This document shows positions 7,897-17,548 of a stretch of 64,000 nt of DNA, piece after piece. The stretch spans positions 1,426,001 through 1,490,000 of the forward strand of contig NZ_OZ244162.1 of NCBI RefSeq assembly GCF_965216485.1, written 5' to 3'. The DNA is from Algiphilus sp965216485. GTDB taxonomy: Bacteria > Pseudomonadota > Gammaproteobacteria > Nevskiales > Nevskiaceae. The notes under the pieces are model-generated. The model saw only the letters and a program-made list of their open reading frames with translations. It was not told the origin of the DNA and searched no databases. The position numbers and the translations under genes were made by a program. Positions within the stretch are counted from its first letter, which is position 1. Each line of letters begins with the position of its first letter.

Positions 7897-9908
7897 GACG
7901 AAGAGGCCGCCTTACGGGCGCCCGACGTCGCGGCAAAATCGATGAACCAGTCAAGGCTGTCCGGATTCATCATGGCGTCGCGGCTGGCCACTTTGTCCGC
8001 CGGCCAGCCCATCAGCAGTTTGCGTACGGGTACCTCCATCTTCTTGCCGGTGAGGGTGTAGGGGATCTTGGGCACGGCGTAGATCTGGTCGGGCACATGG
8101 CGCGGGCTGCAATCCGAGCGGAGCTTGGCGTTGATGGTGTCGATCAGCGCCGCGTCCAACTCCAGCTCCGGTCGCAGCTGCACGAACAGCGGCATGAAGA
8201 AGTTGCCGCCCTCGAGTTCGCAGCACACGGCGATGCTGTCGGCCACGGCGTCGATCTGCTCCACCGTGCGGTAAACCTCCGCTGCCCCGATGCGCACACC
8301 GAAGCGGTTGAGCGTGGAATCGCTTCGCCCGTAGATGTAGCAGCCGCCACGCGCGTTGATCTTGATGAAGTCGCCGTGTCGCCATACCCCAGGAAACTGC
8401 TCGAAGTAGGCCTCGCGGTAGCGCTGGCCATCGGTATCGCCCCAGAAGAAGATGGGCATGGACGGGAAGGGCTGCGTGCAGACCAGCTCGCCGACTTCGT
8501 CGATCAGCGGCTTGCCGTCGTCACTCCAGGACTGGATGTCCATGCCCAGGCAGCGGCACTGGATCTCCCCGGCGTACACCGGCAGCGTCGGCGAGGCGCC
8601 CACGAAGGCGCTGCCTACTTCGGTGCCGCCCGATTGGGAGGTCACCCACAAATCCTCCTTCACGTTGTCGTAGAACCACTGGAAGGTTTCCGGCGTGCTC
8701 GGCGCGCCTGCAACCAGCACCGCCTCCAGCGCGGACAGGTCGAACTGTTCGCGCGGGCGCAGACTGGCCTTCTCCATCATCTGAACGAAGGTGGGGCTGG
8801 CACCGAAATTGGTCGCCTTGGTGCGTGCTGCCAGCGACCACAGAAAATCCAACCCCGGATGCACCGGGCTGCCGTCGTACTGGACGATGGCGGCACCGCG
8901 CAGCAGCGACGACACCAGCAACTGATACATCGCCCAGCCCGTGGTGCTGTGGAAGAACATCACCTGCCCGGGCGCGAGGTTGAAGTGGAAGGCGCTGAGC
9001 TTGAGGTGCTCGATGAGCTGCCCTACATGGTTGTGCGTGATCGCCTTGGGCAGGCCGGTGGTGCCGGACGAAAACATCACCCAAAGCGGGTGCTGATCGC
9101 CGACGCGTTCGAAGGCAAAGGCTTCGCGAGACACGGCAGGGCCGGAGAGCGCGTCGGCCCAGGCGACGGCCTCCGGTACGGGTGGCGTCGTGCGCTCGGG
9201 ATGCAGGTAGGGCAGCCAGATCATCTGCTTCAGCGTGGGCAGACCCGCGACAATCTGCCGCACTTCCTCGCTGCGGTCGTAGTCCTTCCCGCCAAAGCGG
9301 TAGCCGTCGGCCACGAAGATCAGGGTGGGCTCGATCTGCGACAGTCGGTCGATCACCGTACGGATGCCGAATTCCGGCGCCGTGGAGGACCAGACGGCCC
9401 CCACCGCGATGGAGGCGATCATGGCCACGGTGGTTTCCGGCACATTGGGCATGTAGGACACCACCCGGTCGCCCGGGCGTATGCCCATCGCGCGCAGACG
9501 CGTGGCAAGCATGCGGACCTGCTGCCCCAGTTCCTGCCAGCTCATCCGGTCCAGCGCGCGGTTCTCGGTCTGGTGGTAGATCGCGGTTTCGCCCTCGGCC
9601 GCGCTTGCCTCATAGCGAAGCAGGTGCTCGGCGTAGTTCACGCGCGCGCCGGTGAACCAGCGCGTACCGAGCATGGTGTCGCCCTCGCGCACTGGCGTGG
9701 GGCTGCCATCGGCCTGCACGTCGAAGTAATCCCACAGCGCCGCCCAGAATCCATCGGCATCGTCGACCGACCACTGCCGTAGCGCCTCATAGTCGTCGAA
9801 CGCCATCCCGCGTGTCTCGCGAAGCCAGTCCATGAACTGCGTCAATTGCGCGCGCGCGGCGTACTCGGGCCGGGGGGACCAGAGCCATTGCCCTTCTGTC
9901 ACTGCCAT
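7893..9908 (-). CDS. aacS: Acetoacetyl-CoA synthetase / beta-keto-acid CoA ligase (AMP-forming)
   Basis: 671 residues, the usual length of acetoacetyl-CoA synthetase, with its N-terminal extension (WSPRPEYAARAQLTQFM; NYAEHLLR). The AMP-binding P-loop is FSSGTTGLPKAITHNH, followed by an adenylate motif SGGTEVGS. The C-terminal catalytic Lys region is PYTLTGKKMEVPVRKLL. It would activate a 3-oxo acid (acetoacetate, benzoylacetate or a related product) with ATP and CoA. It follows the carboxylase subunits, the place of the benzoylacetate-CoA ligase gene in acetophenone degraders, so the substrate need not be acetoacetate. A GGAGGAG lies 8 bp before the ATG. Confidence 0.88.
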   Translation of the reverse strand: MAVTEGQWLWSPRPEYAARAQLTQFMDWLRETRGMAFDDYEALRQWSVDDADGFWAALWDYFDVQADGSPTPVREGDTMLGTRWFTGARVNYAEHLLRYEASAAEGETAIYHQTENRALDRMSWQELGQQVRMLATRLRAMGIRPGDRVVSYMPNVPETTVAMIASIAVGAVWSSTAPEFGIRTVIDRLSQIEPTLIFVADGYRFGGKDYDRSEEVRQIVAGLPTLKQMIWLPYLHPERTTPPVPEAVAWADALSGPAVSREAFAFERVGDQHPLWVMFSSGTTGLPKAITHNHVGQLIEHLKLSAFHFNLAPGQVMFFHSTTGWAMYQLLVSSLLRGAAIVQYDGSPVHPGLDFLWSLAARTKATNFGASPTFVQMMEKASLRPREQFDLSALEAVLVAGAPSTPETFQWFYDNVKEDLWVTSQSGGTEVGSAFVGASPTLPVYAGEIQCRCLGMDIQSWSDDGKPLIDEVGELVCTQPFPSMPIFFWGDTDGQRYREAYFEQFPGVWRHGDFIKINARGGCYIYGRSDSTLNRFGVRIGAAEVYRTVEQIDAVADSIAVCCELEGGNFFMPLFVQLRPELELDAALIDTINAKLRSDCSPRHVPDQIYAVPKIPYTLTGKKMEVPVRKLLMGWPADKVASRDAMMNPDSLDWFIDFAATSGARKAASSS

Positions 9909-9923
9909 CGTGTTCTCCTCCGC

Positions 9924-10772
9924 CTAGTTGCCGCGAAGCGCAGACAGGCGCTCCAGCACGGTTTCGGGTACGCCATCCGGCGGTACCGTCGCAAAGCGGT
10001 GCTGTCCGTCGCGGGCGTTCTCCAGCGTGCCGGTTTCCCAAAAGCGCTCCGATACGCGCACCACGTGCAGGGCGCCCTCCCGCGCCTGCGCGCCAACGAC
10101 AAAGGACAGGGCGGATAGCCCGTCCTCGGCATCGACGCCCGCGGGTAGCTGAATGCCGATATCCCAGCGATAGTGTCTGGCCACATTCAGCACCGGCTGG
10201 TACCAATCCAGTCGCTCCGCCGTCACCGGTCCAGCGCCTGTGGCTTCCTCAAGCAACAGCGCGTCAAGCCCGACGGATTCGAAAGAGCGCAGGAATTCGG
10301 CCATATAGACGGCGCAGCTGTCGGCTTCATCGCCACCCACCTCGACCTCGGCGTCCTCGCCAAATGCGAGCTGCCAGGCTAAGCGCACCATCGCGTATGG
10401 CGAGGGCAGCGCCAGTACCAGCGGCGCATCGGCGAAGGCGCTGCGCAGCCCCGCCAGCGTCTCCACCAGATGCGCGCGCAAGGCCTCGTCCGCCAGCAGG
10501 GTCCGTGCCGGAAACACCGGGCGGCTCTTGGCCGCCATGCTGCTTACCAGCGCTTCGTGGGACTTCGCCCATGCCCGCAGGAAGTCCGTCAGAGGCACCG
10601 CCCGGACATCCGCCGCAAGCAGGCCCTGCACCTTGCGCCGGTAGGCCACGTACTCGCCACTGTCCAGCCAGGGAGTGTGTCCGTTGGCCAGCAGCCGTTC
10701 GGTATAGGCCGCATCGTCCAGCCAGAGCAGCGGCGTATCGCTTGCCTGCAAGGTCGTCACGAGGCCGCTCAT
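9924..10772 (-). CDS. ApcE-like accessory subunit of a ketone carboxylase
   Basis: 282 residues, about 31 kDa. I chose the ATG at 10772 because it forms an ATGA overlap with the stop of the upstream HyuB-like gene; a longer in-frame extension into that gene is not credible. No familiar catalytic motif is seen. Strands such as LVLALPSPYAMVRLAW and a C-terminal DIGIQLPAG segment hint at a TIM-barrel-like fold, which is uncertain. Place and size match the fifth subunit (ApcE) of acetophenone carboxylase, which as I recall is separate from the core complex but needed for activity. Assignment rests on gene order more than on residues. Confidence 0.65.
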   Translation of the reverse strand: MSGLVTTLQASDTPLLWLDDAAYTERLLANGHTPWLDSGEYVAYRRKVQGLLAADVRAVPLTDFLRAWAKSHEALVSSMAAKSRPVFPARTLLADEALRAHLVETLAGLRSAFADAPLVLALPSPYAMVRLAWQLAFGEDAEVEVGGDEADSCAVYMAEFLRSFESVGLDALLLEEATGAGPVTAERLDWYQPVLNVARHYRWDIGIQLPAGVDAEDGLSALSFVVGAQAREGALHVVRVSERFWETGTLENARDGQHRFATVPPDGVPETVLERLSALRGN

Positions 10773-13015
10773 GCGGATTGCAGCCGAGCCACTTCCGCTT
10801 CCAGTTCGGCGATGCGGACATCCTTGGGATTGAGCATGAACTGGCTCTGGAGCGCCTTGCCGTCCATCTTGACGCGCTCTCCCAGCATCACGCCGTAGAC
10901 GGTGCTGACATCCGGCCCCCAGCAGCCCATGTAGGGCAAGTCCGCGGGCGGCTCGTCGGTGCACCAGTCGGCGACGAAGGCGTCGTAGGGCTTGCCGCGG
11001 GCGATGCGCGCACGCCGTTCCTCGTTGCGCAGCTTTTGGGTGGCCTCGACGTCCACCAGACGGGAGGCGGGGTCGTAGACCACCTTGAAGATGTCGCGCG
11101 CGGTGTCGTCGCTGATCAAGGATTCTTCGAGGTCCCGCATCACCGCGGCCGGGTCGCGTTGCAGGACGTCGCCGTAGCCGCCGCCGGCCCCCTGGCACAT
11201 CATGTAGAGCTCGCCCGGTGCGGCCAGCTCGAAGGTCATGGCCATGGGATGCGTCGAGTACTGCGCCGCCTCCACCGGCTGGTTGTTCATGATGTCGAGA
11301 ATGTCGAAGCGGATGTTCTCGGGACGCTCGGCGAGCTCCTCGAAAATGTCGATTCCCTTGACCTTGCACAGCGGGTAGGTGGGCGAGGCGTAGCCGCCGA
11401 ACAGGGGTTGTGCGGAAGGGAACAGCGACCCCGAACACCCCGTCATGTAGCCCCACAGATCGGATCCCCGGAAGCTGTGGATCTGCTCGTAGCCGAGGCC
11501 GGAGCGCTGCTTGCCGAAGCCGACCCGATCCTTGGCCAGCGTGAAGGCACCGAGGCGGACCAGTGGCAGATCCTCCTCCATCAGCTCGATCTCGCCGAGG
11601 TCGCAGCAGGCAGAGAAGGGCGGCGACACGGAATGCTCACCATCCCGGTGGCTGCGTCCGCCCTGGCCCATACCGTTGATGTCGGCGCAGAAGTTGCCGA
11701 CGAACTCGGCGTGCTGCGTCATGCCGCCATAGATCAGCGTGGCGGGCTGGTCGTATTGGGGGGCGACCATCGCCGTGTAGCGGTGCGGCAGGCTGTAGTT
11801 GAACTTGGCCATCGGGATGGAGGCGATGGTCATGGTCTTGAACAGCGGGATCAGGCTCATGGCCTGCGGCGTCTCGAAGGAGCCGTTGATGATGGAGTTG
11901 TCGTCGAAGATGAAATCAAACGGCGTGAACACCGCCATCGTGAAGGGCAGGTCCGGCCAGACATTCATCATGAAGCCGCAGAACAGCATGGTCTTGAAGG
12001 AGGCCTGACAGGCGTTGATCGAGCGGTTGATCAGCTCCGGTGACGACCCGCGCATGTCCACCGTGATGCGGTCGCCCTTCACTGTGACCGCCATGTTGAG
12101 CTTGAGCAGGGCGCTTTCGCGCAGGGTCGAGTCCGCGAAGGAGACCGTGCGGGTGACGCCGTCCGGCAGCTCCTGAATGCGCCGGCGGACTTCATCCGCC
12201 ACGTCCTCCAGCTGCTTGCGCAGCATGACGATCAGCGCCTCGGGGCCGTGGTCTTCCAGTACGCGCATGATGCGCTCGCGCAGGCGGATCACCGAGTGCA
12301 GCCGCACCTTCATGTCTTCCAGCTGCAGCTTCGGATCGCGCACCGAGTTCTGCAGGAAGGTGACGATGTCGCGCTTGAGCTCGAAGTTCTCGGCGCAGCG
12401 GAAGGGCGGCATCTTCAGCCCTTCGTCGTACTTGCTTTCGGCCGCCGCTGGCATGCCGCCGGGTTCGCAGGAACCGTTTTCGCCCTCGTGGATGGTGGCG
12501 GAAATCCAGCAGACCAGACGCCCTTCCCAGAACACCGGCATCATCATCGACTGGTCGGTGTTGTGAATGCCGCCATAGCGGGCGTCGTTGTGGATGAAGG
12601 CATCCCCCTCGCGCACGCCGACCGTGGGTTCGTCCGCCCAGTACTTGTTGATGAACTTGATCGGGTAGAACACGGCGGCGGCAAAGCCGCCGACCCCGTG
12701 CGGTGCAATCAGCGACAGGTCGCCGGAGGCGGTGAAGATGGCGGTGGTCATGTCCCCCCACTTGGCGCCGGGTGCTGCCCCCATCTGCTCGATCATGGTG
12801 TGCGATTCGTCCAATGCCGCCACCACCAGCCCGCGCACCTCGTTGATCTTGTGCGGGTCCACCGCACCGGACAGAAGCTGCTCCTCGATGTCGGTGCGTG
12901 CTTCGATCTTGTGGTTTTCCATGATCGCCGGGTCGGGCGCATAGAACATCTTGTTGTTCTGCAGAAAGCGGTCGAGCAGTTCCTGCTGTTCAGGCGTCAT
13001 CTGCGGATAGTTCAT
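10769..13015 (-). CDS. Ketone carboxylase HyuB/hydantoinase-B-like subunit (ApcD-like)
   Basis: 748 residues. Hydantoinase B/oxoprolinase features include GDAFIHNDARYGGIHNTDQ, FAAAVFYPIKF, VDMRGSSPELINRSINAC and GCWGPDVSTVYGVM. HyuB-type subunits of acetone and acetophenone carboxylases bind the ketone and catalyse the carboxylation half-reaction with carboxyphosphate made by the HyuA-type subunits. It overlaps the upstream HyuA-like gene and the downstream ApcE-like gene by 4 bp each (ATGA). Its length suits the acetone/acetophenone carboxylase branch; the subunit set argues for the five-subunit enzyme. Confidence 0.88.
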   Translation of the reverse strand: MNYPQMTPEQQELLDRFLQNNKMFYAPDPAIMENHKIEARTDIEEQLLSGAVDPHKINEVRGLVVAALDESHTMIEQMGAAPGAKWGDMTTAIFTASGDLSLIAPHGVGGFAAAVFYPIKFINKYWADEPTVGVREGDAFIHNDARYGGIHNTDQSMMMPVFWEGRLVCWISATIHEGENGSCEPGGMPAAAESKYDEGLKMPPFRCAENFELKRDIVTFLQNSVRDPKLQLEDMKVRLHSVIRLRERIMRVLEDHGPEALIVMLRKQLEDVADEVRRRIQELPDGVTRTVSFADSTLRESALLKLNMAVTVKGDRITVDMRGSSPELINRSINACQASFKTMLFCGFMMNVWPDLPFTMAVFTPFDFIFDDNSIINGSFETPQAMSLIPLFKTMTIASIPMAKFNYSLPHRYTAMVAPQYDQPATLIYGGMTQHAEFVGNFCADINGMGQGGRSHRDGEHSVSPPFSACCDLGEIELMEEDLPLVRLGAFTLAKDRVGFGKQRSGLGYEQIHSFRGSDLWGYMTGCSGSLFPSAQPLFGGYASPTYPLCKVKGIDIFEELAERPENIRFDILDIMNNQPVEAAQYSTHPMAMTFELAAPGELYMMCQGAGGGYGDVLQRDPAAVMRDLEESLISDDTARDIFKVVYDPASRLVDVEATQKLRNEERRARIARGKPYDAFVADWCTDEPPADLPYMGCWGPDVSTVYGVMLGERVKMDGKALQSQFMLNPKDVRIAELEAEVARLQSA

Positions 13016-15174
13016 GAGAGGCTCCGGGTGGTTGCTGGGATGCTGTCGATGGCGGTGAACCAGACCGCTTTCTGCTCCGCCGCACGGAAGCGCCAGCCTG
13101 GCTCCACCAGATAGGTGGTGGCGCGGGTGACGACGATGGCCGGCCCGTCGATTTCGGTGCCCGCGGTCAGCGCCGCGTCGTCATAGATCGGTGTGGCGAG
13201 GGCGCCGTCGACGCCGACAAAGTGGCAGTCGCGCGTGGTCACGGGCGCGGGCGGCGGCAGCCCCGGGCCCACCGGCCGGATGCCGGTGAACTGGATGCCG
13301 GGGTGTTCGACATAGGCGCAGACGCGAATGGTGTTGATACGCACGCCGGCCTCTGGTGTCTGGCTGCCTTCGCCGAAGCGTTCGCCATAGCGGGCGAAGA
13401 ACTGCTCGATCAGTCTGATGACGTCTTCCGGACCGGTGATGCGGTTGAGATCGGTCACCACCGCGGTTTCCACGCGCTGGTTGCCATAGCGCATGTCGAG
13501 CTCCAGGCGGAAGCCGATCTGATCCGGCGTGAAGCCCTGTCGCACGAGGTCTTCGCGCCCGCGGGCCTCCAATTGCTCGACGATCCCGTTGAAGAAGTCG
13601 TAGTCGCTGAAGAAGACCTGGCGGTTGGCGTCAAAGAGCACGGTCCAGGTGCTCATCTCGTGGATGTGCAGCTGGCTCATATTGCCCGCGCCGCAGGCGG
13701 AGAAGACCGAGGCGAAGGGCGGCGCCAGGATGGTTTTCACCCCCAGTGCCTTGGCGATGCCGCAGGCATGCAGCGGGCCGTTGCCGCCGTAGGCCAGTGT
13801 GGTGAAGTTCTCGGGCTCGTAGCCGCGGGTGCGCAGCTCGCGCGCGATGCCGTTGGCCATGTTGGCGTCGACGGTGGACTTGATCAGCTTCGCCACTTCC
13901 ACCACCGGCAAATCCAGGTCATCGGCCAGATGCTCCTCGATCGCCTGCTTCGAACGCCGCGGATTGAGCTTGATGAATCCGCCGGCGTAGTGCCCCGGAT
14001 CGAGGTAGCCCAGCATCAGGTCGGCGTCGGTCACCGTCGGCTTGAGGCCGCCACGGTCGTAACAGGCCGGTCCCGGGTCCGAGCCTGCCGACTCGGGGCC
14101 TACCTGCACGGTCTTGAACATCCGGTCGTAGCTGCAGATGGAGCCGCCGCCGGCACCCAGTGTGACGAGATGCACCATCGGCACACTGACCATCCAGCGT
14201 TCGATCACCGGATTGAAGTCGTAGTGCTTGACCCCGCCTTCCACCACGATGCCGATGTCGAAGCTGGTACCGCCCATGTCGGTGGCAACAATGTTGCCGA
14301 GCCCGGTCTGGGTGGCGAGATGCTCGCTGGCGGCAATGCCGGACACCGGCCCGGAGTGCACGGTCTGCAGCGCGTCCGTGGAGTTCAACTGGGCCATGCC
14401 GCCCGAGTTGTGATTGCACAGCATCGGCTTCTCATAGCCCGCGTTGCGCAGGTTCAGCTCCAGCGTTCCCAGCCCGTGGTACATCACCTGATGCAGGAAG
14501 CCGTCGATGATGGTCGACATGGCGCGCACGTATTCCCCCTTGCGGCCCGCCACCTGGTGCGACAGCAGCATCGGGATGGCGCCGAGCAGGTGCCCGGGGT
14601 ACTCCTCCAGGAAGATTTCGCGGATGCGCAGCTCGTGCACGGGGTTGACCACCGAGTTGGCCAGCACCACCACGACGGCTTCCGCACCCTTGTCGACCAG
14701 GATGCGCAGGCTCTCGCGCAGACTGTCCTCGTCCAGTGGCATGACCACGGAACCGGCGTAATCGACGCGCTCGCGTACCTCCTGAATCATCGGGATCGGA
14801 ACAATCGGGTCCGGTCGCTGCGCGTTGGGCACATCCATCTGCTGCTTGTGGGGCAGGCCGGTGGCGTAACCCTTGGCGCGCGTCAGGGGCACCGAGGACT
14901 TGAAGCCCGCCGTGGTCAGCAGGCCCAGGCGTGGCCCCTTGCGTTCGATCAGGGCGTTGGTGCCCAGGGTGGTGGCGTAGCGCACCGAATCGACCTGCGA
15001 CAGCAGTTCGCGTTCGCTGATGCCGAGGTCGCCGCAGGCGTTGGTCAGGGCCTCGTTGAAGCCCAGCGCCAGGTTCTGATGTGTGGTCAGCGCCTTCGAC
15101 TCGATGCAGTGCGAATCCCAGGCCACGAAGCAGTCGGTGAAGGTGCCACCGATATCCACGGATACGCGCTTCAT
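13012..15174 (-). CDS. Ketone carboxylase HyuA/hydantoinase-A-like subunit (ApcC-like)
   Basis: 720 residues from the ATG at 15174, which overlaps the stop of the zinc-ribbon gene. Actin/hexokinase-fold ATPase motifs are clear: VDIGGTFTDCF (phosphate 1), ATTLGTNALIERKG, ATDMGGTSFDIGIV (phosphate 2), GPESAGSDPGPACYDRGG and LAYGGNGPLHACGIAKALG. In this family such subunits use ATP to activate bicarbonate as carboxyphosphate. It is one of two HyuA-type paralogues in the operon (the other at 15630-17540), as in acetophenone carboxylase; acetone carboxylase has only one. Confidence 0.88.
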   Translation of the reverse strand: MKRVSVDIGGTFTDCFVAWDSHCIESKALTTHQNLALGFNEALTNACGDLGISERELLSQVDSVRYATTLGTNALIERKGPRLGLLTTAGFKSSVPLTRAKGYATGLPHKQQMDVPNAQRPDPIVPIPMIQEVRERVDYAGSVVMPLDEDSLRESLRILVDKGAEAVVVVLANSVVNPVHELRIREIFLEEYPGHLLGAIPMLLSHQVAGRKGEYVRAMSTIIDGFLHQVMYHGLGTLELNLRNAGYEKPMLCNHNSGGMAQLNSTDALQTVHSGPVSGIAASEHLATQTGLGNIVATDMGGTSFDIGIVVEGGVKHYDFNPVIERWMVSVPMVHLVTLGAGGGSICSYDRMFKTVQVGPESAGSDPGPACYDRGGLKPTVTDADLMLGYLDPGHYAGGFIKLNPRRSKQAIEEHLADDLDLPVVEVAKLIKSTVDANMANGIARELRTRGYEPENFTTLAYGGNGPLHACGIAKALGVKTILAPPFASVFSACGAGNMSQLHIHEMSTWTVLFDANRQVFFSDYDFFNGIVEQLEARGREDLVRQGFTPDQIGFRLELDMRYGNQRVETAVVTDLNRITGPEDVIRLIEQFFARYGERFGEGSQTPEAGVRINTIRVCAYVEHPGIQFTGIRPVGPGLPPPAPVTTRDCHFVGVDGALATPIYDDAALTAGTEIDGPAIVVTRATTYLVEPGWRFRAAEQKAVWFTAIDSIPATTRSLS

Positions 15175-15608
15175 GAGCGGCCCTCCGCGGCGGGATACTG
15201 GGCCACGGGCTGCCCGCCGTGGGCGGCGGGGCGCGGCGGTTCGCTGCCGACAGGTGCGACCTTGACTTCCTCGCGGTCGCGCCACTGTTCCTTGAGCACG
15301 TCGAGATCCAGCTCGATATCCCGCACCGGAGGGTGGCCCGGCGGCAGATACTCGGTCTCGATCATGCTGCCGCAGTGCGGGCAGTAGTACTCCAGGATGC
15401 GGCACCAGGCGGGGTTGGGCGCATAGGTGTATTCGTAACGCTCGGGGTCGAGCAGCGGCTTGTGGATCTCCCGCGGGTCGCGGTCGTACACCAGCAGACC
15501 GCGCTTGTAGTTGTCACGCGCGTCAAACAGTTCGCCGCCACAGGCGCGGCACTCCCAGCGCTCCGAATCCAGGTCGATGCGCAGGTTTTCGGTAATCAGT
15601 ACTTTCAT
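15171..15608 (-). CDS. Small zinc-ribbon subunit of ketone carboxylase (ApcB / AcxC gamma-like)
   Basis: 145 residues from the ATG at 15608 (MKVLITENLRID). Two CxxC pairs, WECRACGGEL and YYCPHCGSM, form a zinc ribbon, with the family segment LLVYDRDPREIHKPLLDPERY between them. It resembles the gamma subunits of acetone carboxylase and the 15-kDa subunit of acetophenone carboxylase, where the protein is structural and holds zinc. The C-terminus is a short Pro/Gly-rich tail. It sits between the two HyuA-like genes, coupled downstream by ATGA, the order expected for apcB. Confidence 0.85.
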   Translation of the reverse strand: MKVLITENLRIDLDSERWECRACGGELFDARDNYKRGLLVYDRDPREIHKPLLDPERYEYTYAPNPAWCRILEYYCPHCGSMIETEYLPPGHPPVRDIELDLDVLKEQWRDREEVKVAPVGSEPPRPAAHGGQPVAQYPAAEGRS

Positions 15609-15629
15609 GTTCGGGCTCCCTTGCACGGT

Positions 15630-17540
15630 TTATTGACGCGACAGCAGGACATCGCCCGCATCGCTGATCTCGAAGGACCAGCCCGCATCGATTCGGCAGG
15701 TAAAGAAGGCTTCTTCCAGCACCGCCGGGCCGCTTGCCGACGCGCCCGCGGGCTGGTCCTCGACGCGATAGAGCGGAAGGTCCGCCATCGCGCCATCCGT
15801 CGCCACACGGCGTTCGCCGTGCTGTACCGGCGACACCCGTGCACCGGTGAACTGTCCGCGGAGGTCCGGCTTGGCGATGGCGCGCGTGGCCCGAAGCTGC
15901 AAGCTCACGCTTTCACCGGGGCCTGCCTCGGGCAGCGTGCCGATGTCGGGTGTGGATTCATCGCGCGTGGGTCCGGTGACACGTACGCGCCAATCCAGGT
16001 CGCATTCGGAGAGGGCGAAGCCCTCGGCATACATCCCGCGCTCGGCGCGCTTCATGAGGTCCGCGCGTGCCGATTCGAGATCGGTATCGCCATCGGCGGG
16101 CGTCTCGTAGACATGGGAAATATCGGAGAAGCCGAGACCGAAAGCGGAGAACACGGCGGCCAATCCGGGAATCAGCACCTTGGAGACGCCCACCGCCTCG
16201 GCCACCTTGCACACAACGAAGGGGCCGGCACCGCCAAAGGCCGCCAGGGTGGTGTCCGGCGAGACGGTCGTGAAGGCACGAATCCCCTCCGCGACCTTCT
16301 CCACCCAGGCCGCTTCCATTCTCGCCACCGCCTTATCCGTGTCGATGCCCAGGGGCGTGGCGACATGGGTCTCGACGGCCTTGCGTGCACGGTCGCTGTC
16401 GATCTTGAGCTCCCCGCCGAAATAGGAAGCGGGGTCGAGCAGGCCAGCCAGCAGGAAGGCGTCCGTGATCGTCGCCTGTGTCCCGCCCAGACCGAAGCAG
16501 GCCGGGCCGGGGGCACTGCCCACGCTCTCGGGGCCGACCTGGATGGCGTCCGCCTGCGAACGGATGATCGAAGAACCGCCCACACCGACGCTGACCATGT
16601 TGCACAGCGGGAAGGAGACCTCCACGCCTTCGACCCGTCCATGCACGTCCTCGGTGACGCAGTTGTCGCGAACCTCACCGATATCCGTGGTTGTGCCACC
16701 GATATCGATGGACACCAGATGCTTCAGTCCCAAATGTTCGGCAAGCGCCCGGGTTCCTTCCATGCCACCGCGGGGGCCGGAGCTGTAGGTGCGCAGGGCG
16801 ATGGTCTTGGCAACACGTCCCGAATGGCCATCGTTGCGGAAGATCAGCAAGGGGTTCTGCGCCTTGTTGGCCCGCAGCTTGTGCTCGGCGTTGTAGAGGA
16901 AGCGCTCCATGGCCGGATGCAGGAAGGCGTTGAACAGCGCCGTCCAGGCGCGCCGCACGTCGTCGTTGTCGCGCACCATTTCGTGGGAGTAGAGGATGGG
17001 CAGGGCACCCAGCAAGTGCTGCGGGAACTTGCGCAGCAAGATGCTCTTGATCGTGCTCTCGGCGTTCAGGTGGTCCGGACCGCCGTGCGCGACGACGATG
17101 CGATTGGCCCCCGCCGATGCCAGTTGGTTGACGGCGTCGACAAGCCGTGGCTCCAGGTCCTTGGCGTCGACGCTGGCATCCAGTAGCGCGACGCGCGCAT
17201 CCACCATGTCGCGGAACAGCTTGGCGTATTCGGGGGTCGACTGAAAATCCGCCGCACCCAGCGTGCCGGATACAACCAGACCCAGGCGCGGGCCTTTGCG
17301 CTCGACCAGGGCGTTGGTGCCCTGCGTGGTCGAATAGCGGATGTGATCTGTGCTGGCGAGCAGCGAGACCACGTCCGACGCCCCATAGATCTGCGCGGAC
17401 ACCTTGACCAGTCCCTCAAAGAAACACTTGGACAGATCGAAAGGGGTGGTCAGGGTTTTGGTTCTGTACACCTGTGCGCCGTCCATCACGCAGATGTCGG
17501 TCAAGGTGCCGCCGTTATCAATATTGATGAGTTTCCCCAT
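15630..17540 (-). CDS. Ketone carboxylase HyuA-like subunit (ApcA-like), first gene of the operon
   Basis: 636 residues from the ATG at 17540, preferred to an upstream in-frame start because an AGGAG ribosome binding site lies 8 bp before it. ATPase-fold motifs are INIDNGGTLTDICV, STTQGTNALVERKG, VSIDIGGTTTDIGEV, GPESVGSAPGPACFGLGG and AAFGGAGPFVVCKVAEAVG. The first phosphate loop reads DNGGT rather than DIGGT. It pairs with the ApcC-like protein as alpha/alpha' subunits. The gene starts the carboxylase transcription unit, 93 bp behind the regulator gene, with a candidate control site in that gap. Confidence 0.87.
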   Translation of the reverse strand: MGKLINIDNGGTLTDICVMDGAQVYRTKTLTTPFDLSKCFFEGLVKVSAQIYGASDVVSLLASTDHIRYSTTQGTNALVERKGPRLGLVVSGTLGAADFQSTPEYAKLFRDMVDARVALLDASVDAKDLEPRLVDAVNQLASAGANRIVVAHGGPDHLNAESTIKSILLRKFPQHLLGALPILYSHEMVRDNDDVRRAWTALFNAFLHPAMERFLYNAEHKLRANKAQNPLLIFRNDGHSGRVAKTIALRTYSSGPRGGMEGTRALAEHLGLKHLVSIDIGGTTTDIGEVRDNCVTEDVHGRVEGVEVSFPLCNMVSVGVGGSSIIRSQADAIQVGPESVGSAPGPACFGLGGTQATITDAFLLAGLLDPASYFGGELKIDSDRARKAVETHVATPLGIDTDKAVARMEAAWVEKVAEGIRAFTTVSPDTTLAAFGGAGPFVVCKVAEAVGVSKVLIPGLAAVFSAFGLGFSDISHVYETPADGDTDLESARADLMKRAERGMYAEGFALSECDLDWRVRVTGPTRDESTPDIGTLPEAGPGESVSLQLRATRAIAKPDLRGQFTGARVSPVQHGERRVATDGAMADLPLYRVEDQPAGASASGPAVLEEAFFTCRIDAGWSFEISDAGDVLLSRQ

Positions 17541-17548
17541 CGTCGTCT

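Noticed and set aside
9924..11456. 510-codon minus-strand frame for the ApcE-like gene
   Set aside because: The first 228 codons overlap the HyuB-like gene out of frame. The ATG at 10772, in an ATGA overlap with the HyuB-like stop, gives a product of the expected subunit size.
13222..15387. Plus-strand open frame of 721 codons across the carboxylase genes
   Set aside because: Antisense shadow of the HyuA-like ApcC gene; composition is low-complexity (His, Gln, Val, Gly) and there is no start signal or recognised domain.
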